Position numbers and translations under genes: made by a program. A stretch of 64,000 nt of DNA from Stenotrophomonas sp. 610A2. GTDB lineage: Bacteria; Pseudomonadota; Gammaproteobacteria; Xanthomonadales; Xanthomonadaceae. Below, piece after piece: positions 38,205-47,306 of this stretch (positions within the stretch are counted from its first letter, which is position 1; every line of letters starts with the position of its first letter). Below the pieces are notes generated by a model. That model saw only the letters and a program-made list of their open reading frames with translations. It was not told the DNA's origin and did no database searches. The stretch is from contig NZ_CP130832.1 in NCBI RefSeq assembly GCF_030549615.1, positions 124,001-188,000 of the forward strand. The letters are read 5' to 3'.

Positions 38205-39221
38205 ATGACCGTTATGCAAACCAAGTACCGTCCGCTGCGCAGCTTGTTGGCTGTTGCCGTCTTCGCTGTCGCCGGCACCGCCGGCGCCCAGCAGACCCAG
38301 CTCAACCCGCAGGCCAAGCGCATCAGCGATGAAGCCATCCACGCCGACCTGCAGTCGTATGAAGCGACCCAGGGCCGCATCCAGGCATTGAATGATGGCG
38401 GTCGCCCGATCCGCGACTACCACCTGTCCAAGGCGCAGTGCTGGCTGGACGTGTCCTTCCACGAATACACCCGCAATGACCGCAGCGCCTTCCCGCAGGA
38501 AGCGTTGACCGAGTCGGAGAAGCTGATCGTGGACATGGAGAACGGTGTCTCGCCGATCCCCACCGACACTGCCCTGGTCAACGGCGCCAAGTACCTGCGT
38601 GCCGATCTGTGGGAGCGCCTGAAGGTCATCCACGGCACGCCGGGCTTCGCTTGCGCCTCGCAGAAGGTGGCCTGTGGTGAAGTGGAGCTGGTGCACGCCG
38701 GCAACGAGTTCAACCAGCAGCAGTGGCGCCACTCCAAGCCCTACATCCAGATCGCCGAAGACCTGGTCAACGAAGCCGAAACCGCAGCGCGCCTGTGCGG
38801 CGTCGATCCGGCTGGCCCGGCGGTCGCACCGGCGCCGGGTCCGCTGATCGCCAACGTGCTGTTCGAGTTCGACCGCGACGGCTACAAGGACATCCGCACC
38901 TACTCGCTGGAGAGCGTGGACCGCGCCCTGGCCACCATCGGCAGCGAAAAGCGCGAGCTGGCTGGCGTGACCCTGGTTGGCCATGCCGACCGCATGCAGG
39001 GCCATGGCTTCGACTACAACCAGGCCCTGTCCGAGCGTCGCGCCAAGACCGTGCGTGAGTTGCTGGTCGGCCGTGGTGTGCCGGCGGACAGGATCCGCTA
39101 CGAGTACCGCGGCGACACCCAGCAGGTGCAGCGGTGCGACGGCGTCAAGCCGCGTGCGGCCTTGCTGGAATGCCTGCTGCCGAACCGCCGCGTGGAAGTG
39201 CGGTTTGAACTGGCGCAGTAA
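38205..39221 (+). CDS. OmpA-family peptidoglycan-binding protein
   Basis: 338 residues from the ATG at 38205, 10 bases after the barrel gene, with GAGGAC as ribosome-binding site; a GTG/ATG further upstream in the frame overlaps the barrel gene and lacks a signal. Signal peptide ends after AGA (residue 28); no lipobox Cys. Residues ~30-200 are a helical, W/Y-containing domain without a recognised family. Residues ~215-338 are an OmpA/MotB C-terminal domain: NVLFEFDRDGYKDI, LVGHADRMQ, YNQALSERRAKTVRELL and NRRVEVRFE, carrying the Asp and Arg that hold diaminopimelate. It would tether the system to peptidoglycan. Two Cys near CASQKVACGE could pair. Last gene of the operon, ended by the terminator at 39244. 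Confidence 0.88.
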   Translation: MTVMQTKYRPLRSLLAVAVFAVAGTAGAQQTQLNPQAKRISDEAIHADLQSYEATQGRIQALNDGGRPIRDYHLSKAQCWLDVSFHEYTRNDRSAFPQEALTESEKLIVDMENGVSPIPTDTALVNGAKYLRADLWERLKVIHGTPGFACASQKVACGEVELVHAGNEFNQQQWRHSKPYIQIAEDLVNEAETAARLCGVDPAGPAVAPAPGPLIANVLFEFDRDGYKDIRTYSLESVDRALATIGSEKRELAGVTLVGHADRMQGHGFDYNQALSERRAKTVRELLVGRGVPADRIRYEYRGDTQQVQRCDGVKPRAALLECLLPNRRVEVRFELAQ

Positions 39222-39243
39222 GTTCAGCGTGAAGTGTTGATCG

Positions 39244-39278
39244 ACAACGCCCCGGCAATGCCGGGGCGTTGTTCGTTT
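39244..39278 (+). terminator. Strong terminator of the giant surface-protein operon
   Basis: A perfect 13-bp stem (ACAACGCCCCGGC, 39244-39256; inverse at 39260-39272) with a 3-base loop, followed by TCGTTT, 22 bases after the OmpA-family stop. Confidence 0.85.
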
Positions 39279-39319
39279 GGGGAGCCAAGTCTGGTTCCAC
39301 GTAAGTCTCTGTGCGCAGG

Positions 39320-39930
39320 CAATCTACCCCCTCCCTTGCACCGCAGGTGCAGGGGAGGGCTGGGGAGGGGTAGGCGAGCGCAGCTCGACGCTTTGTGCTT
39401 CGGAGAGTGCGAGCGTGCCAAGCGGCAGGAGCAACCAGCTGCCATCACCAACAGCACCCCTCCCCAACCCTCCCCTGTGCTGCGCACAAGGGAGGGAGCA
39501 CAGCTGCAGCCGGGACGTTCTACGAGCGCTCGCAATCTACCCCCTCCCATGCACCGCAGGTGCAGGGGAGGGCTGGGGAGGGGTAGGCGAGCGCAGCTCG
39601 AAGCTTTGTGCTTTGGAGAGTGCGAGCGTGCCGAGCGGAAGGCGCAACCAACTTTCATCGCCAACAGCACCCCTCCCCAACCCTCCCCTGTGCTGTGCAC
39701 AAGGGAGGGAGCACAGCTGCAGCCGGGACATTCTACGAGCGCTCGCAATCTGCTCCCTCCCTTGCACCGCAGGTGCAGGGGAGGGCTGGGGAGGGGTAGG
39801 CGAGCGCAGCTCGACGCTTTGTGCTTCGGAGAGTGCGAGCGTGCCAAGCGGCAGGAGCAACCGACTGCCACCGCAAAAAGCACCCCTCCCCAACCCTCCC
39901 CTGTGCTGCGCACAAGGGAGGGAGCAAAAA
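39320..39930. repeat. 213-bp tandem repeat array, about 2.9 copies
   Basis: Near-identical units begin at 39320, 39533 and 39746 (each at CAATCTAC or CAATCTGC followed by CCCTCCC); the last is cut short near 39930. Each unit contains two CCCTCCC-type palindromes in opposite orientation separated by about 100 bases of unique spacer (GCGAGCGCAGCTCGA...). Open frames across it are repeat artefacts: they are near-identical copies of each other and occur in several frames. The array ends about 55 bases before the crbS-like start codon. The rest of 39222-39985 holds only the terminator. Confidence 0.9.
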
Positions 39931-39985
39931 CCCCAACCCGGCGGAATGGCTACACTGGCCCGGCTAAGTCGCACGGGAACTACCC

Positions 39986-42900
39986 TTGGTCTCCAGCTGG
40001 ATCCTGCTCCTGGTCTCACTCTGCTATGCCGCGCTGCTGTTCGGGGTGGCGTGGTGGGGTGATCGTCGTCCGCTGTATCCGGACCGCCCGTGGCTGCGGC
40101 CGGTGGTCTACAGCCTGGCGCTGGCGGTCTATTGCTCGTCCTGGACCTTCTACGGTGCGGTCGGCTCGGCGGTGCGCTACGGCATCGGCTACCTGCCTAT
40201 TTATCTTGGCCCGCTGCTGATGCTGATCTTCGGCTGGCGCATCATCGAACGGCTGGCGCTGATTGCCCGCAGCGAGAATGTGGTCTCCATCGCCGACTTC
40301 ATCTCCTCGCGCTTCGGCCGTTCACGGCGGCTGGCGGCACTGGTCGCCCTGATCGCGTTGATCGGCGTCGTGCCGTACCTGGCCCTGCAGTACAAGGCCG
40401 TGGCGATGAGCCTGCAGGTGCTGACCGGCGATGCCGCGGGCAAGGGCTTGCTGACCGATCCGGCGCTGTACGTGGCGCTGCTGATGGCCTTGTTCGCCAT
40501 CCTGTTCGGCACCCGCCAGGTGGATGCCACCGAACACCATTACGGCATGATGCTGGCCATCGCCGTGGAATCGATGATCAAGCTGTTGGCGATTGTCGCG
40601 GTTGGCGTATTTGCCTACGTGTGGCTGACTGATCGCGGCGAGTCGGTGGTGCAGTCGGCGCGCACTTTGTTTGAAGGCATGCCGCCGGTGGGTTTCGTCT
40701 CGCAGACGCTGCTCAGTTTTCTCGCACTGATCTGCCTGCCACGGCAGTTCCACGTGGCCGTGGTGGAATGCGGCAATGCCGGTGATGTGCGCAGCGCCCG
40801 CTGGATGTTCGGCGGTTACCTGGTGCTGATCTCGCTGATGATCGTGCCTATCGCCACCGCTGGTGCGGCGATGTTCGGCACCGGCCTGGCCTCGGACGAC
40901 ACCCTGGTCCTGGCCTTGCCGATGTCTGCCGGCAGTACCACCCTGGCCTTGATCGCCTATATCGGTGGCTTCTCCGCCGCCACCGGCATGGTCATCGTTT
41001 CATCGATCGCGCTGGCGACGATGATCAGCAACGACCTTGTCATGCCGCTGCTGCTGCGCCGTAGCGGCGATCATCGTGAGGCTGCCAACGTTGCCTCGCG
41101 CGTGCTGTGGATACGGCGCATGGCGATCGTGCTGCTGGCGCTGGTCGCGTATGGCTATTACCGCGGCAGCAACGACGACACCATGCTCGCCGCCTACGGC
41201 TTGATGGCCTTCGCGGCGGTGGCGCAGTTCGCGCCTGGCCTGCTCGGTGGCCTGTACTGGCGCGGCGCCAGCCGCCGCGGCGTGGAAACCGGCATGTTGG
41301 TCGGCTTCCTGGTCTGGGCCTACACCTTGCTGGTGCCGGCATTGAGCCATGGTGGCTGGTTGGACGAAAGCCTGCTCACGCAGGGACCGTTCGGTATCGC
41401 TTGGCTGCGACCGCAGCAGCTGTTCGGCCTGACCGGCTGGGATCCGCTTACCCACGGCACGTTCTGGTCGTTGCTGATCAATACGGTGACGATGATGCTG
41501 GTGTCGATGCGCTGGCGCCCGGATGTCGCCGAGCGCCTGCGTGCCGCACCTTTCCTGGATCCCTATGCCAAGCGGCCGGTGGTGACCGGCGACTGGCCGG
41601 CGCACGTCAAGGTGCGTGACCTGCTGGCCCTGGCCACACGCGTCATTGGTGACAACCGCGCACGCCGTTCCTTCGGTGAACAGGCGCAGCTGCTGGACCG
41701 CGAGTTCCAACCCGCCGCCGCCGCCGACCGAATCTGGGTGCAGTTCACCGAGCGTCTTCTCGCTGCTTCCATCGGTGCAGCTTCCGCACGCCTGCTGCTG
41801 ACCAGCCTGCTGCGTGGCTCGGGCATGGACCTGGGTGAAGTGGTGGCGGTGCTGGACGAAGCGGGGCAGGAGCTGCGCTTCAACCGCGAGATCCTTTCCA
41901 CCACGCTGGAAAACATCAGCGCCGGCGTCAGCGTGGTTGATCCGGAGATGCGCTTGACCGCTTGGAACCGTCGCTACCAGCTGATGTTCGGCTATCCGGA
42001 CGGCATGCTCTACGTCGGTCGCCCGGTCGCCGACCTGATCCGCTACAACGCCGAGCGCGGCGAGCTGGGCTCCGGTGATACCGAGGTGCAGATCAACCGT
42101 CGCATCGGTTACATGCGCGCGGGCTCACCGCACGTGTTCGAGCGCACCGGTGCCGATGGCAAGGTGATCGAACTGCGTGGCCAGGCATTGCCGGGTGGCG
42201 GCTATGTCACCAGTTATAACGACATCACCGACTTCAAGAATGCCGAGCAGGCGCTGCTGGAAGCCAACGAGAACCTTGAACAGCGCGTGGCCGAGCGTTC
42301 GCAGGCGGCCGAAGCGGCGCAGCAGTCCAAGACGCGCTTCCTCGCCGCGATCAGCCATGACGTGCTGCAGCCTTTGAACGCAGCACGGCTGTTTGCGTCC
42401 GCGCTGCGCGACAGCCTGCATGAGACCGATGAACAGCGACATCTGGCCGAGCGTGTGGATGCCTCATTGCGTGCCGCCGAAGAGTTGCTGGATGGATTGC
42501 TGGACGTGTCGCGACTGGATGCAGGTGGACTGCGTCCGACCATCAGCGAGTTCGATGCCAGCGTGCTGGTGCGCGAGCTTGCTGCGCAGTACACGCCGGT
42601 AGCTGCCGGCCGAGGCCTGCGCCTGCATGTGTTCGCACGCAATGCATGGGTGCGAAGCGATCGGCGCCTGCTGCGCCGCGTGCTGCAGAACTTCATGGCC
42701 AATGCACTGCGTTACACGCGCAGCGGCCGCATCGTGCTGGCGCTGCGTGTGCGCGGTGACCAGATCGAGCTGCAGGTATGGGATACCGGCCCGGGCATTC
42801 CCGAGCACCACATGCAGCAGATCTTCAACGAGTTCCACCGCTACCAGCAGCCGTTCGACTGGGGTGAGCAGGGCTTGGGTCTGGGCCTGTCGATCTGCCA

Positions 42901-43426
42901 ACGCATCTCGCGCCTGCTCGATCATGGTTTGAATGCGCGCAGCCAGCCGGGCCACGGCAGCATGTTCTCGATCAGCTTGCCGCGGGTTGAAACACCGGCA
43001 GCACCGTTGCCGTCGCCGCGTCAGCAGACCGCTTTCGGTGGTGATGATTCACTGGCCGGCATGCGCGTGTTGTGCGTGGACAACGACCAGGAAATCCTCG
43101 ACGGCATGCGCGCCCTGCTGGGCCGCTGGAAGGTGGAGGTCATTGCCGCCAGCACCGTGGACATGGCGCTGGAGAAGTTGAGCGAGAAGCCCGATGTGAT
43201 GCTGGTGGATTACCACCTGCACGACAGGCTTGATGGGCTGGATACCTTGCTCGCCCTGCGCGAAGCCGCGCGCCGTCCGTTGCCGGGCGCCTTGCTGACC
43301 GCCGATGGTCGCGATGAACTGAAGCGCATGGCCCGCGAACGAGGTTACCGCGTGCTGACCAAACCGGTGAAGCCGGCCTCGCTGCGCGCCTTCCTGACCG
43401 CGTTGCACGACCCGCGCCGACGCTAG
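39986..43426 (+). CDS. crbS: SLC5-transporter-fused hybrid histidine kinase, CrbS/MxtR-like
   Basis: 1,146 residues from a TTG codon (GGGAAC upstream). Residues ~1-500 are about 13 membrane helices of the sodium/solute symporter (SLC5) fold; ~500-610 is a linker; ~625-760 a PAS domain (FNREILSTTLENISAGVSVV); ~770-840 the HisKA dimer with the phospho-His in FLAAISHDVLQPLN near 790; ~890-1005 the ATPase (NALRYTRSG, DTGPGIP, GLGLGLSI); ~1030-1145 a receiver with acceptor Asp in VMLVDYHLHD. This order is that of CrbS (Vibrio) and MxtR (Pseudomonas), which sense an acetate-related signal and act with a LuxR-type regulator on acs. That regulator, acs and actP are all in this window. I name it by context and architecture; CbrA-like kinases share the transporter part but lack the C-terminal receiver. 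Confidence 0.85.
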   Translation: MVSSWILLLVSLCYAALLFGVAWWGDRRPLYPDRPWLRPVVYSLALAVYCSSWTFYGAVGSAVRYGIGYLPIYLGPLLMLIFGWRIIERLALIARSENVVSIADFISSRFGRSRRLAALVALIALIGVVPYLALQYKAVAMSLQVLTGDAAGKGLLTDPALYVALLMALFAILFGTRQVDATEHHYGMMLAIAVESMIKLLAIVAVGVFAYVWLTDRGESVVQSARTLFEGMPPVGFVSQTLLSFLALICLPRQFHVAVVECGNAGDVRSARWMFGGYLVLISLMIVPIATAGAAMFGTGLASDDTLVLALPMSAGSTTLALIAYIGGFSAATGMVIVSSIALATMISNDLVMPLLLRRSGDHREAANVASRVLWIRRMAIVLLALVAYGYYRGSNDDTMLAAYGLMAFAAVAQFAPGLLGGLYWRGASRRGVETGMLVGFLVWAYTLLVPALSHGGWLDESLLTQGPFGIAWLRPQQLFGLTGWDPLTHGTFWSLLINTVTMMLVSMRWRPDVAERLRAAPFLDPYAKRPVVTGDWPAHVKVRDLLALATRVIGDNRARRSFGEQAQLLDREFQPAAAADRIWVQFTERLLAASIGAASARLLLTSLLRGSGMDLGEVVAVLDEAGQELRFNREILSTTLENISAGVSVVDPEMRLTAWNRRYQLMFGYPDGMLYVGRPVADLIRYNAERGELGSGDTEVQINRRIGYMRAGSPHVFERTGADGKVIELRGQALPGGGYVTSYNDITDFKNAEQALLEANENLEQRVAERSQAAEAAQQSKTRFLAAISHDVLQPLNAARLFASALRDSLHETDEQRHLAERVDASLRAAEELLDGLLDVSRLDAGGLRPTISEFDASVLVRELAAQYTPVAAGRGLRLHVFARNAWVRSDRRLLRRVLQNFMANALRYTRSGRIVLALRVRGDQIELQVWDTGPGIPEHHMQQIFNEFHRYQQPFDWGEQGLGLGLSICQRISRLLDHGLNARSQPGHGSMFSISLPRVETPAAPLPSPRQQTAFGGDDSLAGMRVLCVDNDQEILDGMRALLGRWKVEVIAASTVDMALEKLSEKPDVMLVDYHLHDRLDGLDTLLALREAARRPLPGALLTADGRDELKRMARERGYRVLTKPVKPASLRAFLTALHDPRRR

Positions 43427-43437
43427 CAGCCAGCACT

Positions 43438-43641
43438 GTAGTGCCGAGCCATGCTCGGCAAGGGGCTTTACCAGCAAAAGCTGCCCTCACCCCAACCCCC
43501 CTCGCGCATGCGGGAGAGGGGCTAGATTTCTGTAGTGCCGAGCCATGCTCGGCAGAGGCTCTACCGGTAATGCTCCAGCGCAGCATGGCTGCGCTCTACA
43601 GGTGGTAGCTCCGGCTTCGCGGCTTACGCCGCCCCCACAAC
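43438..43641. repeat. Repeat cluster between crbS and mntP
   Basis: Two SMAG palindromes in the same orientation (43438-43460 and 43532-43554), a CCCCTCTCCC-type palindrome between them (43487-43523), a diverged inverted GTAG element (about 43576-43599) and a GTAGGAGC-type half element (about 43613-43641) that runs into the 3' end of mntP. Confidence 0.75.
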
Positions 43642-44229
43642 AACGTTTGCGGCCGTCAGGTGCTCGTACAGGATCGCGCAGCCGATGATGATCAGGATCG
43701 CGCCGCCGACAATTTCCGCGCGCTTGCCAACCACAGCACCCAGGGCGCGGCCGAGCATGATGCCGATGGTCACCATGATCATCGTGCACAGGCCGATCAC
43801 CAGCGCCACCACGCCGATATGCACGTCAAGGAAGGCCAGGCCGACACCAATCGCCATTGCATCGATGCTGGTGGCGAAGCCAGTCACGGCAAGCGTCCAG
43901 AAACTCTTGTGCTGTTCGCCGGCTTCGTCATCGTTGTCGGCTTCGGTTTCATCATCGGGCTTCAGGCCAGCAATGATCATGTGCGCGCCAAGAACACCAA
44001 GCAGGCCGAACGCGATCCAGTGATCGAAGGCCTGCACGTACTGCGACGCAGCGCGGCCCAGCAACCAGCCGATGATGGGAGTGATGGCTTCGATGACGCC
44101 GAAGATCAAACCTGCGCGCAGTGCATCAAGCAGGCGGGGTTTGCGCATTGCTGCACCCTTGCCAACCGCCGCGGCGAAGGCGTCGGTGGACATGGCGAAG
44201 CCAATCAGAACAATGGAGATGGGGGACAT
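43624..44229 (-). CDS. mntP: Manganese efflux pump MntP
   Basis: 201 residues, six membrane helices in two homologous halves. Each half carries the DUF204 signature: [16 protein letters not shown] (about residues 10-25) and [17 protein letters not shown] (about 116-132), with the acidic residues proposed to bind manganese. A hydrophilic acidic loop ([16 protein letters not shown], about 93-108) joins the halves. It exports Mn2+ from the cytosol. The start at 44229 ([11 protein letters not shown]) is chosen because the family begins there; upstream sequence is the yybP-ykoY riboswitch, not coding. The last codons (VVVGAA and the stop) lie in a REP-type repeat, so the tail is recent. Confidence 0.93.
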   Translation of the reverse strand: MSPISIVLIGFAMSTDAFAAAVGKGAAMRKPRLLDALRAGLIFGVIEAITPIIGWLLGRAASQYVQAFDHWIAFGLLGVLGAHMIIAGLKPDDETEADNDDEAGEQHKSFWTLAVTGFATSIDAMAIGVGLAFLDVHIGVVALVIGLCTMIMVTIGIMLGRALGAVVGKRAEIVGGAILIIIGCAILYEHLTAANVVVGAA

Positions 44230-44244
44230 TGGTATTACCGGGTC

Positions 44245-44406
44245 GGGCGAACACAAACGGCATGCGTCGCGCCCAACCGTAGTTGCGCACGCATGCCGCT
44301 GGTCTCGCCAACCGGGTCTGGCTGCCCACACCACGGCGCAACGGCCGAGTATGTTGATGTGGGCGCTTCCAATGCTGGAAGCAGGCTACTCCCCAAGGGA
44401 GCGCGG
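44245..44406 (-). promoter_or_regulatory. yybP-ykoY manganese riboswitch with switching hairpin
   Basis: Read on the minus strand from about 44406 to 44296 the sequence has the hallmark TTGGGGAGTAGCC (44396-44384), CACATCAACAT, and GAGACC (44306-44301). Stem P1 would pair CCGCGCT at the 5' end with AGCGG at 44300-44296. That AGCGG overlaps the arm of a second hairpin, CGGCATGCGT (44298-44289) with ACGCATGCCG (44267-44258), followed by TTTGTGTT, so the aptamer and the terminator-like hairpin exclude each other. TAGAAT at 44412-44407 is a fair -10 box placing the transcript start at the aptamer. Fits manganese-induced mntP expression. Confidence 0.85.
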
Positions 44407-44534
44407 ATTCTAGCACGGCTCCAAATCTGAACGGCCCACCCCGGATTACCAGCTTGGCTGCGGGATTGAAACATCACTGACATGGATGCATGGCCTGATA
44501 CGCGCGCACGGCCGGCGTGACGCGGCAATTTCCT

Positions 44535-44573
44535 GCAAATCAGCACTCAAGAAACCTGATTTGCGGCCGATTC
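44535..44573 (+). promoter_or_regulatory. Sigma-28-type promoter with overlapping inverted repeat
   Basis: TCAAGAAA (44547-44554), an 11-base spacer and GCCGATTC (44566-44573) match the FliA consensus layout (TAAAGTTT-N11-GCCGATAA), the second box well and the first moderately. A perfect 9-bp inverted repeat, GCAAATCAG (44535-44543) and CTGATTTGC (44556-44564), surrounds the first box. The chemoreceptor ATG is at 44602, with CGGAG as ribosome-binding site. Confidence 0.6.
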
Positions 44574-44601
44574 CGAGGCATCTCTACGCTCGGAGTGCGG
44601 C

Positions 44602-47076
44602 ATGAAGTTCCCCCTTGGTATCGCCCAGAAACTGCGTCTGAGCCTGCTGGCGCTGGTGGTCGGCCTGCTCGTCATCGGCTCGGCCTATGCCTGGCTCAGT
44701 GTTGGCATGCGCGGTGCCGACCAGCGGCTGCAGAGCTACCAGCAGGATGCCGCGCAGCTGGAGGCGTTGGTAGCTGCGTTTGCCGAGGCGCGCCGCGCCC
44801 AGGCCGAGTATGCCATGTCGTTCTCGGCCGTCGCCGGGCAGGCGTTTGTAGCCGCCAATGGTCGTTTGCAGGCCCTATTGGGCACGGACAGGAAGGGCGC
44901 GGCTTGGGAGCGGGCATTGAGCGCGCCCCTGCTTGAGTATGTTCAGTCCGGGCAGGCACTGGATCAGCGCATCACCGAACTTGGCCACGATGCCGACAGC
45001 GGCATGCAGGGCCAGCTGCGCAACGCCGTACACGAAGTGGAGAACCTGATCGGCGAGCATCCCGATGCAGCGTTGCAGGTGTCGATGTTGACCATGCGCC
45101 GCTACGAGAAGGACTTCATCCTGCGCCGTGAGCAGAAATACGCGGACGAACTGGGTGCGCAGGTGATGCCCTTCGAGCTGCTGCTGCAGGCAGCGCGCAT
45201 GCCGGACGGCAGCAAGCAGCAGGTACGCGATGCGATGCAGCGCTACCAGGAGGTATTCCTGTCCTATGCAGCGGCGCGCTACGGGGCCGACAGCGAGACC
45301 CAGGCGATGGACGACCTTGCCGCCAAGGCCTTGCCGGTGCTGACCCGCTTGCAGCAGGCACAGCGCGCCAGCCTGGCCCAGCAACGCGACGAACAGGCCG
45401 CAGCACGACGTTGGATGGATGCCGCCTTCGCTGCGACCGTGCTGGTGGTGGGCTTGTTGCTGGTCAGTCTGCTGTTGTTGCTGCTGCGAGCGGTGGAACG
45501 GCCGCTGGCCGACGCAGCGGCGTTCGCCCGCGCCATTGCCGACGATGATCTGGACGGCCGGTTGGTGGTGCGCAATGCGCATGACGAGATTGGTCGGTTG
45601 GCGGCGGCGCTGATGCAGATGCAGTCCAGCCTGCGTGAGCGTATAGCCGGCGAACGCCTGGCGGCAGGGGCCAACCAGCGGGTACGCCAGGCGTTGGACG
45701 TGGCCAGCGCCGCGGTGCTGGTGACGGATGCCGAAGGCCGCGTGGTCTATGCCAATCCGGCATTGCAGCAGGCCTTCGCCCAGGCCGGGATCGAAGGCGC
45801 GGCCGAGGTGGACAGCGAGGTGGCCGAACTCGGCCCGGCAGTTGCCGCACTCGTGCGCGCCGCCTTCGCGCAGGGCGTGGCGATGGATGCGGAGGTGGAG
45901 CTGGGCAACAGCGGCTTCTTGTTGCGGGCCAGCCCGGTGCTGGAAGCTGATCGGGTACTTGGCCTGGTGATGGAATGGCAGGACCGACGGCTTGAGCGGG
46001 TGATCGTCAACGAAGTGGCCGCGGTGGTCGCGGCAGCGACCGCCGGCGACCTGCAGGGACGCATCGTGCTGGCCGACAAGCAGGGCTTCGTGCTGCAGTT
46101 GGGCGAACGCATCAATGCGCTGTTGGACAGCGTGCAGGCGCAGGTGGGGGATGCGACGCGGGTGATCGGCCACTTCGCCCATGGTGACCTGAGTGCGCGC
46201 ATGCGCGGTGACGGTCAGGGCATCTATGCACGCCTGCGACAAGGACTGGAGGAGGCCATGCAGCAGGTGGGAGGCATCGTCGCCCGCATCCAGCAATCGG
46301 CGGGCAGCGTGCAGGCGGCGGTGGGCGACATGGCCAGTGGTACCGCCGATCTGTCCGGGCGCGTGGAGCAGCAGGTGGGTGATGTGCATGAGGCGTTGCA
46401 GCGGGTGCGCTCGGTGGCCGGTGAGGCGCGCGAGAATGCCGGCAGCGCACGCGAGAGTGCGCTGGTGTCGGCGCAGGCCAGCGATGCTGCCGACCGCGGC
46501 CGCCAAGCCACGGCGGCCGCGATCTCTGGCATGGAACAGCTGCGGGCTTCCTCACGGCACATCCGCGAGATCGTCGCCACCGTCGACAGCCTGTCGTTCC
46601 AGACCAATCTGCTGGCGCTGAACGCCGCGGTCGAGGCCGCGCGGGCCGGCAGCCACGGGCGTGGTTTCGCGGTGGTGGCCAACGAGGTGCGCCAGCTGGC
46701 GCAGCGCTCGGCGGAAGCGTCCAAGCAGATCCGTGGCCTGATCGATGAATCGCTGCGGCAGGTGGAGGAAGGCGCGCGGCTCGCTGACAGCAGCGGTGCG
46801 GCGATGCAGGACATCGGTGGTCGGGTGGCGCAGGTGGCCAGTGCGCTGGAGCGGATCGATGCAGGCTCGGCGCGGCAGGTCAGCGCGGTGGATGATGTGG
46901 AGCGCCTGCTGCGGCGTATCGGTGAAGGCACCCGCCAGAGTGGCGAGGTCGCACGCGCCTCATCGCAAGCGGCGCAGGCGATGCGCGAGCAGACGCAGGA
47001 GCTGGCCGCAGCGGCGGAAGTGTTCGTGGTGGATGCGGCGACGGCAGCGGAGCCGGTGATGCAGCGCTTGGCATGA
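44602..47076 (+). CDS. Methyl-accepting chemotaxis protein with PAS and two HAMP-like segments
   Basis: 824 residues. First membrane helix about 12-32, a long helical periplasmic region (about 33-270, resembling a helical bimodular domain, with [20 protein letters not shown]), second helix about 272-296, HAMP (about 297-350), a PAS-like domain (about 365-465, [21 protein letters not shown]), a second HAMP-like stretch (about 475-560) and the signalling domain. The hairpin tip [19 protein letters not shown] and [20 protein letters not shown] (near residues 663-705) is fully conserved, so it should couple to CheW/CheA. No C-terminal pentapeptide for CheR/CheB tethering. Upstream is a sigma-28-type promoter. 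It lies inside the acetate locus between the crbS-like kinase and its regulator, so acetate or a related ligand is a reasonable but untested guess. Confidence 0.9.
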   Translation: MKFPLGIAQKLRLSLLALVVGLLVIGSAYAWLSVGMRGADQRLQSYQQDAAQLEALVAAFAEARRAQAEYAMSFSAVAGQAFVAANGRLQALLGTDRKGAAWERALSAPLLEYVQSGQALDQRITELGHDADSGMQGQLRNAVHEVENLIGEHPDAALQVSMLTMRRYEKDFILRREQKYADELGAQVMPFELLLQAARMPDGSKQQVRDAMQRYQEVFLSYAAARYGADSETQAMDDLAAKALPVLTRLQQAQRASLAQQRDEQAAARRWMDAAFAATVLVVGLLLVSLLLLLLRAVERPLADAAAFARAIADDDLDGRLVVRNAHDEIGRLAAALMQMQSSLRERIAGERLAAGANQRVRQALDVASAAVLVTDAEGRVVYANPALQQAFAQAGIEGAAEVDSEVAELGPAVAALVRAAFAQGVAMDAEVELGNSGFLLRASPVLEADRVLGLVMEWQDRRLERVIVNEVAAVVAAATAGDLQGRIVLADKQGFVLQLGERINALLDSVQAQVGDATRVIGHFAHGDLSARMRGDGQGIYARLRQGLEEAMQQVGGIVARIQQSAGSVQAAVGDMASGTADLSGRVEQQVGDVHEALQRVRSVAGEARENAGSARESALVSAQASDAADRGRQATAAAISGMEQLRASSRHIREIVATVDSLSFQTNLLALNAAVEAARAGSHGRGFAVVANEVRQLAQRSAEASKQIRGLIDESLRQVEEGARLADSSGAAMQDIGGRVAQVASALERIDAGSARQVSAVDDVERLLRRIGEGTRQSGEVARASSQAAQAMREQTQELAAAAEVFVVDAATAAEPVMQRLA

Positions 47077-47083
47077 GCTGCAG

Positions 47084-47265
47084 CTCCCTCCCTTGCGCAG
47101 CGCGCAGGGGAGGGTTGGGGAGGGGTGCTTTTCGCGGGCAAGCCAGAGAACGTGTAAAAGCAACAACCAAAGCCACCCCCTCCCAACCTCCCCCTTGGCT
47201 ACGCCAAAGGGGAGGGGCTGCAGCTCCCTCGCTTGCGCAACGCGCAGGAGAGGGCTGGGGAGGGG
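47084..47265. repeat. Three CCCTCCC-type palindromic repeats
   Basis: Units at 47084-47127, 47174-47217 (opposite orientation) and 47222-47265, filling the convergent gap between the chemoreceptor and the LuxR-type regulator. The hairpins they form may act as terminators for both. Confidence 0.65.
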
Positions 47266-47306
47266 TAGTGCTTGGCACTCAGCCGCAGGCAAGCGCCGGC
47301 AGCAAC

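Noticed and set aside
34880..38380. 1,166-codon minus-strand frame opposite the barrel gene
   Set aside because: No signal, no recognisable domain, and antisense to a gene with signal peptide, strands and coupled start.
39320..39930. Possible CRISPR array
   Set aside because: Units are 213 bases and nearly identical throughout, with no short repeat/unique spacer alternation and no cas genes.
39234..40220. Open frames across the 213-bp repeats giving proline/cysteine-rich repetitive proteins
   Set aside because: The frames are copies of the palindromic repeat, exist on both strands and in several frames, and lack ribosome-binding sites.
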